DNA of 5,744 bases. Origin: Blastococcus sp. (GTDB lineage Bacteria; Actinomycetota; Actinomycetes; Mycobacteriales; Geodermatophilaceae). Positions 1 to 5,603 of the stretch are shown here, piece after piece; the stretch's first letter is position 1, and each line of letters begins with the position of its first letter. The stretch spans positions 1 to 5,744 of the forward strand of contig JAOPUS010000416.1 in assembly GCA_025963345.1 (NCBI GenBank), read 5' to 3'. The notes below the pieces were generated by a model. That model was not told the DNA's origin. It ran no database searches and saw only the letters and a program-made list of their open reading frames with translations. The translations under genes were made by a program, and so were the position numbers.

Positions 1-814
1 GGGCGTCGTCGGTACTCAGCGGCGGGCGCTGCGCGATGCGGGCCAGCCCGGCCGCACGGGCGACCAGCTGGGCGTTGTCGCGCACCGGCTCGCCCGGAGC
101 GTAGGTGAGCGTGTCCTCCATGCCCACCCGGAGGTGCCCACCCGCCGACAGCGCGGCGAGCATCACCGGCAGCGAGGTCCGGCCGACACCGGTGGCCGCG
201 AAGGTGGCCCCCTCCGGCAGGAAGGGGAGGCAGGCGGTCAGCGCCTGCGCGGTGCCGGGCATCCCGCCGGGCACGCCCATGACCAGGTCCACGTGCACGT
301 GGCCGCCGTGCGGCTGCCCGTGGCGGTCCAGCAGGCGGGTGAGGGTGGCCAGCTGGCCGAGGTCGAAGACCTCGTACTCGGGGACGATGCCGCGCTGCTG
401 CATCTGCGTGTGCAGCTCGACGATCAGGTCCCACGGGTTGCTGAAGACGTCCCGGCCGAAGTTCACCGTGCCCAGCGTGAGCGAGGCGGCGTCGGGTTCG
501 GCATCGAGGACGGCGAGGCGTGCGTCGAACGGGTCGGTGACGGCGCCGCCACTGGAGAGCTGGACGACGAGGTCGGTGGACTCCCGGACGGCGGCCACCA
601 CCTCGCGCACCCGGGCCAGGTCGAGCGTCGGCCGTGTCTCGGCGTCCCGGACGTGCAGGTGGATCACCGAGGCACCGATCCGCGCGCAGTCCCGCGCCGT
701 CGCCGCGACCTCCTCCACGGTCACCGGCAGCGCCGGGACATCCGCCTTCGCGGACTCCGCCCCCGTGGGGGCGACGGTGATGAGAGTGCCGCTGATCGAC
801 GTGGGCACGGTCAC
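1..814 (-). CDS. BKACE-family beta-keto acid cleavage enzyme (DUF849), C-terminus cut by window edge
   Basis: Members of this Zn2+-dependent TIM-barrel family condense a beta-keto acid with acetyl-CoA to give acetoacetate and a new CoA ester; the founder is Kce of lysine fermentation. 271 codons are visible, close to the family's usual length, so only a few C-terminal residues should be missing. Key residues align with Kce at a constant offset near the N-terminus: APTGAE with E20, zinc ligands H52 and H54 in HLHVRD, S88 in QLSSGG. Later come GTVNFG (115-120), EYEVFDLG (146-153), GGHVHVDLVMG (170-180) and RVGMED with R229, E233 and D234. The catalytic set therefore looks intact. The start chosen is GTG at 814, overlapping the ygfZ stop (GTGA). 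GTG at 808 is an alternative with a better-spaced AGG. Third gene of the fur-ygfZ operon. The keto-acid substrate cannot be told from sequence alone; the family call is very secure. Confidence 0.95.
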   Translation of the reverse strand, partial: MTVPTSISGTLITVAPTGAESAKADVPALPVTVEEVAATARDCARIGASVIHLHVRDAETRPTLDLARVREVVAAVRESTDLVVQLSSGGAVTDPFDARLAVLDAEPDAASLTLGTVNFGRDVFSNPWDLIVELHTQMQQRGIVPEYEVFDLGQLATLTRLLDRHGQPHGGHVHVDLVMGVPGGMPGTAQALTACLPFLPEGATFAATGVGRTSLPVMLAALSAGGHLRVGMEDTLTYAPGEPVRDNAQLVARAAGLARIAQRPPLSTDDA

Positions 815-1914
815 CTGCCGATGGTGGCAGACCGGACGGCACGCACGCGCTCACGGGCCGCGGCCAGGGCGTCGTCGGGGCCCACCGGGGCGTCGTCCGG
901 ATCGATCGCGGCCGTCGATCCGGCCACCGTCAGGGCCGTCTCCATCGCCACCGACTGCTTGACCAGCGCCAGGGCGATCACGCCGAGCTCGTGGTGGCGC
1001 ACCACCGACCCGACCCGCCCGACCTCGCGGGTGCCGGCGAGCACCGGCGTCCCCGGCTCGGCCAGCACCTCGCTGACGCCGTCCAGGTGGAGCAGGACCA
1101 GCCGGCGCGGCGGGCGGCCCAGGTTGTGCACCCGGGCCACGGTCTCCTGCCCTCGGTAGCAGCCCTTGTCCAGATGCACCGCCGTCTGCAGCCACTCCAG
1201 CTCGTTGGGGATCGTCCGGTGGTCGCTGTCCACGCCGAAGCGCGGCCGCCGGGCCTCGACCCGCAGCGCCTCGAAGGCGGCAACTCCTGCAAGGGCCGCC
1301 CCCGCGCCGAGCAGCCGGTCCGCGACGGCCGCCAGCTTCTCTCTCGGGACCACCAGGTCGACGACCGTCGCTCCGCCGTCGCCGATCGCGGGCATGCGGC
1401 GGACGAAGCCGCTGTCCAGGGGGCGCACCTCGTAGGGCGACTCCGGGACCGGGAGCCCGGCCGCGGCCAGTACCTCCCCCGCCTTCGGGCCGACGAGGCT
1501 CAGCACGGCCCACTGGTCGGTCACGAGGGCGGGCTCCACGCGGAGCATGAAGCGCATCCGCTCCAGGAAGGTGTTCAGGGCGGCACCCGTGCCGGGTTCG
1601 ACGTCGGCCCAGGTGGTCCCGGCGAAGTCGGCGAGGACCAGGTGGTGCTCCACGTGCCCGTTCGGCGACAGCACCAGCGCCTCGCTGCCGCTGGCGTCGG
1701 CCAGCCGGTCCAGGTGCTGGGTGGTGAGGCTGTGCAGCCAGGTCAGCCGGTCGGCACCGGGGACGACGACGACGTCGCGGTGGCTGCGGTCGACCAGCCC
1801 GGCGCCCTCGGCCAGCAGCCGCTGCTCGCGGAGCGGGTCGCCGTAGTGGACCGCGACGGCCCCGCCCTCCATCTGGACAGCGCCCGGTCGACCGACCAGG
1901 GGTGAGACGTTCAT
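811..1914 (-). CDS. ygfZ: YgfZ/GcvT-like folate-binding protein, Fe-S cluster maintenance
   Basis: A 367-residue protein of the YgfZ/IBA57 type, related to the T-protein of glycine cleavage. In E. coli, YgfZ is a tetrahydrofolate-dependent cytoplasmic factor that supports assembly or repair of certain Fe-S enzymes such as MiaB. The diagnostic motif KGCYRGQE is at 250-257 with the conserved cysteine C252. The GcvT-like N-terminal region shows LVDRSHRDVV (40-49), a TWLHSLTTQ segment (58-66) and the following YgfZ-type LSPNGHVEH; a short beta-barrel-like C-terminal domain follows (about 270-335). ATG at 1914 was chosen over an in-frame ATG at 1953: it overlaps the fur stop (ATGA) and has GGAG 5 nt upstream (1923-1920), whereas the longer form would run through the end of fur. 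Its stop overlaps the next gene's GTG start. Middle gene of a coupled three-gene operon. Family assignment is firm; the client proteins in this organism are unknown. Confidence 0.93.
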   Translation of the reverse strand: MNVSPLVGRPGAVQMEGGAVAVHYGDPLREQRLLAEGAGLVDRSHRDVVVVPGADRLTWLHSLTTQHLDRLADASGSEALVLSPNGHVEHHLVLADFAGTTWADVEPGTGAALNTFLERMRFMLRVEPALVTDQWAVLSLVGPKAGEVLAAAGLPVPESPYEVRPLDSGFVRRMPAIGDGGATVVDLVVPREKLAAVADRLLGAGAALAGVAAFEALRVEARRPRFGVDSDHRTIPNELEWLQTAVHLDKGCYRGQETVARVHNLGRPPRRLVLLHLDGVSEVLAEPGTPVLAGTREVGRVGSVVRHHELGVIALALVKQSVAMETALTVAGSTAAIDPDDAPVGPDDALAAARERVRAVRSATIGR

Positions 1915-2369
1915 GAGTGCTCCGATCCAGCTCGTTCGCGGCACGCGCGGCACGTCCCCGACAGCGCCACGTGACCCACGTCGACCGTGAAACCCAGATC
2001 GGCCGCCAGACGTTCCGCCGCGCTGTCGAGCAGGTCCGGCGCGACCGAGGAGATCTCCCCGCAGGAGTGGCAGACGACGTGCAGATGGGGGTGCTCCGCC
2101 GCGTGGTAGACCGGCGCCCCCTTGCCCAGGTGGGTGTGCCAGACGAGGCCGAGCTGCTCGAGCAGTTCCAGGTTCCGGTAGACGGTGGACGCGTCGGGGG
2201 CGGCGCCATCGGCACCGGCCTCCTCACGCAACCGGGCACCGATCGCCTCGGGGGTGGCGTGCTCCAGCGCCGTCACCGCCGCCAGCACCTGCTTGCGCGG
2301 GGCGGTCAGCCGCAGACCGCGGGCCCGCAGCCGCTCGGCGAGCGGCGCCGGGCTGTGCTCGATACCCAT
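1911..2369 (-). CDS. Fur-family metalloregulator, most like the nickel sensor Nur
   Basis: A 152-residue cytoplasmic winged-helix repressor of the Fur superfamily. The DNA-binding domain (about 8-85) includes RLTAPRKQVL (20-29) and the recognition-helix signature STVYRNLELLEQLGLV (61-76). The dimerization domain has HPHLHVVC (93-100) and two CxxC pairs (C100/C103, C140/C143), which often bind structural zinc. Compared from memory with Streptomyces coelicolor Nur (ligands H33, H70, H72, H86, H88, H90, H126), all seven histidines have counterparts: H37, H78, H80, H93, H95, H97, H133. HTHLGKGAPVYH matches the Nur segment closely. There is an insertion of about four residues just before the recognition helix (about 51-58). 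It is first in the operon with ygfZ and BKACE, and its position beside a 38-bp divergent promoter suggests autoregulation. No nickel transporter or SOD gene is in view, so iron or zinc sensing remains possible. Fur-family call firm; Nur subtype moderate. Confidence 0.9.
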   Translation of the reverse strand: MGIEHSPAPLAERLRARGLRLTAPRKQVLAAVTALEHATPEAIGARLREEAGADGAAPDASTVYRNLELLEQLGLVWHTHLGKGAPVYHAAEHPHLHVVCHSCGEISSVAPDLLDSAAERLAADLGFTVDVGHVALSGTCRACRERAGSEHS

Positions 2370-2375
2370 GTGAGA

Positions 2376-2381
2376 AGCCTA
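2376..2381 (-). promoter_or_regulatory. -10 element (TAGGCT) for leaderless fur transcript
   Basis: Read on the minus strand, TAGGCT fits the TANNNT consensus for the actinobacterial housekeeping sigma factor. It is followed by 6 nt and then the fur ATG, so transcription would begin at or next to the A of the start codon. There is no Shine-Dalgarno in the gap, which fits leaderless translation. No convincing -35 hexamer is visible, because that position lies near the first codons of the divergent gene. This is inference from pattern and spacing. Confidence 0.55.
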
Positions 2382-2395
2382 GGCCCGGGATCAGG

Positions 2396-2401
2396 CAGGC
2401 T
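2396..2401 (+). promoter_or_regulatory. -10-like element (CAGGCT) for leaderless pabC-nhaA transcript
   Basis: CAGGCT lies exactly 6 nt before the GTG start at 2408 and mirrors the fur -10 element on the other strand (AGCCT 2376-2380 against AGGCT 2397-2401). The first base departs from TANNNT, so this may be a weak or activator-assisted promoter. The upstream sequence offers only a poor Shine-Dalgarno (AGG), which again suggests a leaderless message. Moderate to low confidence. Confidence 0.4.
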
Positions 2402-2407
2402 GGCCCC

Positions 2408-3259
2408 GTGATCGACCAGCGCAGGGTGGCGGCCTGGCGGGACGGTGCGGCGGTTGCCGTTCCGGCGGACGAGCCGGTGGTCACCGCCTTCGACCAGGGA
2501 CTGGGCCGGGGGGACGGCGTCTTCGAGTCCGCCGCCGTGGCCGGCGCCCGCACGCCCCACCTCGATGCCCACCTGGCACGGCTGTCCCGGTCGGCGGCAC
2601 TGCTCGAGCTCGCCGATCCCGGGCAGCCGGTGTGGCGCGCCCTGGTGGACACCGTCCTCACCGACTGGCCGGCCGACGTCGAGGGCGTGTGCCGGCTCTT
2701 CCTCACCCGCGGGCTCGGGGACGGGCTGCCGCCGACCGCCCTCGCGCTGCTCGCTCCCGTTCCCGCCGAGACGGTGCGCCAGCGCATCGAGGGGATCTCG
2801 GCGGTGAGTCTGAGCCTCGGCGTCCCGGCCGACTTCCGTGCGCAGGCGCCCTGGCTGCTCGGCGGGGCGAAGACGCTCTCCTACGCGGTCAACATGGCCG
2901 CGCTGCGGCACGCGCACTCCGTGGGCGCCGACGACGTCGTCCTCACCTCCCTCGAGGGGCGGCTCCTCGAGGGCCCGACGTCGACCGTGGTCTGGGCCGC
3001 GGGCGGCACCCTGCACACCCCGCCGCTGGAGACCGGGATCCTGCCCGGCACCACCGCGGCGCGGCTGTTCGAGTGCGCCGCGGACGACGGCTGGCCGACG
3101 GCCTACTCCCCTGGCACCGTCGCCGACCTGCACGCCGCGGACGCCGTGTGGCTGCTGTCCGGCGTCCGCCTCGCCGCGGTCGTGCACACCCTGGACGGCG
3201 TCCGACGGGGTGACGCGGGACTCACGCAGCGGGTCCGGGCGCTGCTCACGATCCCGTGA
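2408..3259 (+). CDS. pabC: Class IV PLP enzyme, probable aminodeoxychorismate lyase
   Basis: A 283-residue fold-type IV PLP enzyme. PabC converts 4-amino-4-deoxychorismate to p-aminobenzoate and pyruvate for folate synthesis; branched-chain and D-amino-acid aminotransferases share the fold. Seen in the sequence: FDQGLGRGDGVFE (28-40), the usual N-terminal signature; GGAKTLSYAVNMAALR (152-167), holding the presumed Schiff-base lysine K155; LLEGPTS (186-192) with E188 placed to contact the pyridine nitrogen; and LETGILPGTT (207-216), the cofactor phosphate loop. GTG at 2408 was chosen because the frame begins there and a -10-like element sits 6 nt upstream. It is divergent from fur, and its stop overlaps the nhaA start. 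The actinobacterial-style K155 context and the neighbouring folate-dependent ygfZ favour PabC. A substrate-shifted aminotransferase cannot be excluded, and pabA/pabB are not in the window. Confidence 0.85.
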   Translation: MIDQRRVAAWRDGAAVAVPADEPVVTAFDQGLGRGDGVFESAAVAGARTPHLDAHLARLSRSAALLELADPGQPVWRALVDTVLTDWPADVEGVCRLFLTRGLGDGLPPTALALLAPVPAETVRQRIEGISAVSLSLGVPADFRAQAPWLLGGAKTLSYAVNMAALRHAHSVGADDVVLTSLEGRLLEGPTSTVVWAAGGTLHTPPLETGILPGTTAARLFECAADDGWPTAYSPGTVADLHAADAVWLLSGVRLAAVVHTLDGVRRGDAGLTQRVRALLTIP

Positions 3260-4575
3260 CGCCTCCCGCCGGCCGCCTGTTCTCCCGCGGCTCCTGGCCC
3301 GAGACGAGCCGGATCGCCGCGGTCCTGCGCAAGGAGACCGTCGGCGGCGTCCTGCTCCTCGTCGGCGCGCTGGCCGCGCTCGTGTGGGCCAACTCGCCCT
3401 GGTCGGAGACCTACGCCGCGCTGCGGGACGCCCGGATCGGGCCGGCCTCCCTCTCCCTGGACCTGTCGCTGGGCACGTGGGCCGCCGACGGGCTGCTGGC
3501 GATCTTCTTCTTCGTCGCCGGGCTCGAGCTCAAGCGCGAGTTCGTGGCCGGCGACCTGCGGGACCCCCGGCGCGCGGCGCTGCCCGTCGCCGCGGCCGTC
3601 GGGGGCATGGCGGTGCCGGCGCTGATCTATGTGCTGGTGAACCTCGACAGCGGGGACGGCGCCCTCCGCGGCTGGGCGATCCCGACGGCGACCGACATCG
3701 CCTTCGCCCTCGCCGTCCTCGCGGTGATCAGCACCCACCTGCCGAGCGCGCTGCGGACCTTCCTGCTCGCGCTCGCCGTGGTCGACGACCTGCTGGCGAT
3801 CGTCGTCATCGCGATCTTCTACACCGATGTGCTCTCGCTCGGCTTCCTGGCGCTCACCCTCGTGCCGCTCGCGCTCTTCGGGTTCCTGGTGCAGCGACGG
3901 GTGCGCTCCATCTGGCTGCTCGCGCCGCTCGGCCTGCTCACCTGGGGCCTGATGCACGCCTCGGGCGTGCACGCGACCGTGGCCGGGGTCCTCCTGGCGT
4001 TCACGGTGCCCGTGCTGCGCAGCGAGGCGGCCGGTGGCCCGGACGCCGGGCCGGGTCTGGCCGAGCACTTCGAGCACCGCCTCCGCCCCCTCTCGGCCGG
4101 CGTTGCCGTCCCGGTGTTCGCGTTCTTCTCCGCCGGGGTGGCCGTGGGCGGCCTCTCGGGCCTGGGTGCGTCGCTGGGCGACAGCATCGCCCTGGGTATC
4201 GCCGCCGGGTTGGTGGTGGGCAAGGCCATCGGCATCAGCGGCTCGACCTGGCTGGTCGCCCGCTTCACCCGGGCCCGGCTCGACGAGAACCTCGGCTGGC
4301 CCGACGTCGTCGGGCTCTCCCTGCTGGGCGGCATCGGCTTCACCGTCTCGCTGCTGATCACCGAGCTCTCGTACGGGGCAGAGACCACCAGCTACGACCA
4401 CGCGAAGGTGGGCATCCTCGCGGGCACGATCGCCGCCGCACTGCTCGCCACCGTCGTCCTCCGGCTGCGCAACCGCCGCTACCGGCGGATCGTCGCCGAG
4501 GAGACCGTGGACGCGGACCACGACGGCATCCCCGACGTCTACCAGCGCCCCGGCCGGCCGTTCGCTGACGGCTGA
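3256..4575 (+). CDS. nhaA: Na+/H+ antiporter NhaA
   Basis: A 439-residue polytopic inner-membrane antiporter that exports Na+ or Li+ in exchange for protons in pH and salt homeostasis. Essential family residues are present: GWAIPTATDIAFAL with D147 (D133 in E. coli), AVVDDLLAIV with D177/D178 (D163/D164), SGVHATVAG with H239 (H225), and VGKAIGI with K323 (K300). About 12 hydrophobic segments run from about residue 28 to 403, including FFFVAGLELKREF (84-96) and PVFAFFSAGV (286-295). The C-terminal tail (404-439) is predicted to be cytoplasmic and carries DADHDGIPD (419-427), which resembles a Ca2+-binding loop and is not part of the classical antiporter. GTG at 3256 overlaps the pabC TGA (GTGA) and has no clear Shine-Dalgarno, so translation probably depends on coupling to pabC. 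Family call very secure; ion preference untested. Confidence 0.97.
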   Translation: MTPPAGRLFSRGSWPETSRIAAVLRKETVGGVLLLVGALAALVWANSPWSETYAALRDARIGPASLSLDLSLGTWAADGLLAIFFFVAGLELKREFVAGDLRDPRRAALPVAAAVGGMAVPALIYVLVNLDSGDGALRGWAIPTATDIAFALAVLAVISTHLPSALRTFLLALAVVDDLLAIVVIAIFYTDVLSLGFLALTLVPLALFGFLVQRRVRSIWLLAPLGLLTWGLMHASGVHATVAGVLLAFTVPVLRSEAAGGPDAGPGLAEHFEHRLRPLSAGVAVPVFAFFSAGVAVGGLSGLGASLGDSIALGIAAGLVVGKAIGISGSTWLVARFTRARLDENLGWPDVVGLSLLGGIGFTVSLLITELSYGAETTSYDHAKVGILAGTIAAALLATVVLRLRNRRYRRIVAEETVDADHDGIPDVYQRPGRPFADG

Positions 4576-4584
4576 CAATTCCGG

Positions 4585-4614
4585 TTGCCGGGCCGCTTTC
4601 GGGCGACGTACCGT
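4585..4614 (+). promoter_or_regulatory. Candidate sigma70-type promoter downstream of nhaA
   Basis: TTGCCG (4585-4590) and TACCGT (4609-4614) are separated by 18 bp, giving matches to both conserved hexamers. The predicted start is about 4621, ten bases before a strong GGAGG. The -10 sits inside a perfect dyad, CGACG-TAC-CGTCG (4604-4616), which could act as an operator or could be chance. It lies within 40 bp of the nhaA stop and drives whatever lies in the 4621-4912 interval. Inferred from pattern only. Confidence 0.5.
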
Positions 4615-4620
4615 CGTCGT

Positions 4621-4860
4621 ACACGAGAGAGGAGGTGGTCCGTACTTTGCATAGCTACAGGACTCGTGAGGTGGCTGTCCGCTAGCCGCCGTCCAGATGG
4701 GCCGCCCGTTCAGGCCATGCGCATTCTCGGCTGCGCCTGAGCGACGGCAGATCGCCCGTCCGTCGTACGGCGGCGAGCGAGAACCGGACAGTCACCCGAC
4801 CCCCGGGCCGCCGACATTTGTCCAGTCGGCCCGCGTGCAGCTCCCCTGGTTTCCAGGGAC
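4621..4860 (+). other. Structured gene-free interval with candidate leader ORF
   Basis: This fills most of the 337-bp gap between nhaA and the next gene. A strong Shine-Dalgarno (GGAGG, 4631-4635) precedes a possible 12-codon ORF from TTG at 4647 to TAG at 4685 (MHSYRTREVAVR); a GTG at 4635 is in frame but lies within the Shine-Dalgarno. The ORF is about 56% GC and uses codons rare in the neighbours (TTG, CAT, AGG, ACT). Two alternative hairpins overlap its stop: 4670-4676 with 4684-4690 (seven pairs, one G-T), and 4654-4657/4660-4663 with 4677-4680/4683-4686. They cannot form together. Further hairpins are at 4710-4740 (TCAGGC/GCCTGA), 4753-4775 and 4844-4858. It could be a leader peptide with attenuator, a small RNA or a conserved microprotein. 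I do not recognise a named RNA family. The candidate ORF itself is unproven. Confidence 0.35.
4844..4858 (+). repeat. Perfect 6-bp inverted repeat upstream of the 4913 gene
   Basis: CCCTGG (4844-4849) and CCAGGG (4853-4858) flank a TTT loop. There is no T-run after it, so it is not a textbook terminator. It could still end the upstream leader transcript, or serve as an operator about 45 bp before the -10 of the following gene. Confidence 0.4.
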
Positions 4861-4899
4861 AGCGCCGCGGAGCAGCCCGGGGGTTGTCCGTTCTCCGGG

Positions 4900-4905
4900 T
4901 AGTTT
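4900..4905 (+). promoter_or_regulatory. -10 element (TAGTTT) for a leaderless gene
   Basis: TAGTTT matches TANNNT and is followed by 7 nt and the GTG start at 4913, the spacing expected for a leaderless actinobacterial transcript. TTGTCC at 4884-4889 looks like a -35 but is only 10 bp away, too close for a normal spacer. No Shine-Dalgarno precedes the GTG. Confidence 0.55.
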
Positions 4906-4912
4906 CCTGACC

Positions 4913-5599
4913 GTGCAGCTCGGCGGACTCCCGGTCGAGGAGGACGTCAGCACCGGTGTCTGGATCTCCTCGGCCCGCCGGCGCGGGACGCCCGGGACGC
5001 TCGCCTCCATCCTCCCGGCCGTCTTCGAGGCCTACGCCCGCGTCCTCCACCCCGCCGTCCGCTACGACGACGCCGACGACGTCGAGGTCTCCTGGGCCGA
5101 GGTCGCGGCCCACAACGGCACGGTCGCGCACCCGCTGATGCAGTGGGGCGCCCTCACCCTCGGACCGGTCGACAGCCAGCCACCGGTCTGGGACGACGGC
5201 CCCAGCGAGGGGCACCTGCCCGTCGCGGTCGCCGAGCGCATGAGCGAGGTGCTGGGCCGGCACACCGGGACGCCCGGCGAGTGTCTCCTCGGCCGCTGGG
5301 ACGGGTTCGGCTACGACCTGACCAGCCCCGACGTCCCGCCCAGGCTGCTGCTGCGCGGTGGCCACGACGTGGTCCTGGTCCGGGGCACCGTCGCCGACGC
5401 CGTCCGCAACCTCGCCCCCGAGCCGCACGAGCAGAGCGCCAACCTGTGGTGGCCGGCGGACCAGGCCTGGTGCGTGGTCACCGACATCGACCTGACGAGC
5501 ACCTACGTCGGCGGCAGCTCGGAATGCATCGCCGCCCTCCTCGGCACGCCGGGCCTGGAGGTCGTGCCCGCCGCGCCGGAGGACCCCCTCACCGGGTGA
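4913..5599 (+). CDS. Conserved-looking protein of unknown function, 228 residues
   Basis: I cannot assign a function. The predicted product is soluble and acidic, with no signal peptide or membrane segment. It is rich in tryptophan, with distinctive stretches RWDGFG (128-133), RLLLRGGHDVVLVRG (144-158) and LWWPADQAWCVVTDIDL (178-194). I recall similar tryptophan-rich hypothetical proteins in actinobacteria but no characterised member. GTG at 4913 was chosen because a -10-like TAGTTT is 7 nt upstream and the protein becomes regular there. The frame stays open back to an ATG at 4697, but that extension has biased, proline- and arginine-rich composition and crosses predicted hairpins and the promoter. 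The gene has its own promoter-like element, and its stop lies 4 bp from the stop of the convergent DUF885 gene. That it is a real gene is well supported; its role is open. Confidence 0.8.
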   Translation: MQLGGLPVEEDVSTGVWISSARRRGTPGTLASILPAVFEAYARVLHPAVRYDDADDVEVSWAEVAAHNGTVAHPLMQWGALTLGPVDSQPPVWDDGPSEGHLPVAVAERMSEVLGRHTGTPGECLLGRWDGFGYDLTSPDVPPRLLLRGGHDVVLVRGTVADAVRNLAPEPHEQSANLWWPADQAWCVVTDIDLTSTYVGGSSECIAALLGTPGLEVVPAAPEDPLTG

Positions 5600-5603
5600 C
5601 CGC

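Noticed and set aside
105..1905. Long plus-strand open frames antisense to BKACE and ygfZ (for example 105-962, 134-1159, 991-1905)
   Set aside because: They are shadows expected in very GC-rich DNA. Their translations are low-complexity Arg/Ala/Pro-rich, while the opposite strand encodes complete, motif-bearing families.
1915..1953. Upstream ATG giving ygfZ 13 extra residues
   Set aside because: The extension lies inside the end of fur. The ATG at 1914 has GGAG at proper spacing and the ATGA overlap.
2370..2407. A Nur or Fur box in the divergent gap
   Set aside because: No match to the TTGCAA-type half-sites I recall for Nur or to the classical AT-rich Fur box. Only the short palindrome GCCTAGGC is present.
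3103..4578. 491-codon minus-strand open frame antisense to nhaA
   Set aside because: The translation is a repetitive Glu/Arg/Gly/Asp-rich sequence without family motifs, and the plus strand encodes an intact NhaA with all essential residues.
4581..4591. CCGG-TTG-CCGG hairpin after nhaA as a terminator
   Set aside because: The stem is only four pairs with no T-run, and it overlaps the candidate -35 element. Too weak to call.
4697..4912. N-terminal extension of the 4913 gene back to an ATG at 4697
   Set aside because: The 72 extra residues are Pro/Arg/Ser-rich and irregular, the DNA forms several hairpins, and a -10-like element with leaderless spacing points to GTG 4913.
4834..4921. Direct repeat CGTGCAGCTC at 4834-4843 and 4912-4921, offset 78 bp, the second copy covering the start codon
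   Set aside because: Ten bases of GC-rich sequence can recur by chance, and the first copy lacks a -10 element or Shine-Dalgarno that would make it a start. Not enough for a duplication claim.
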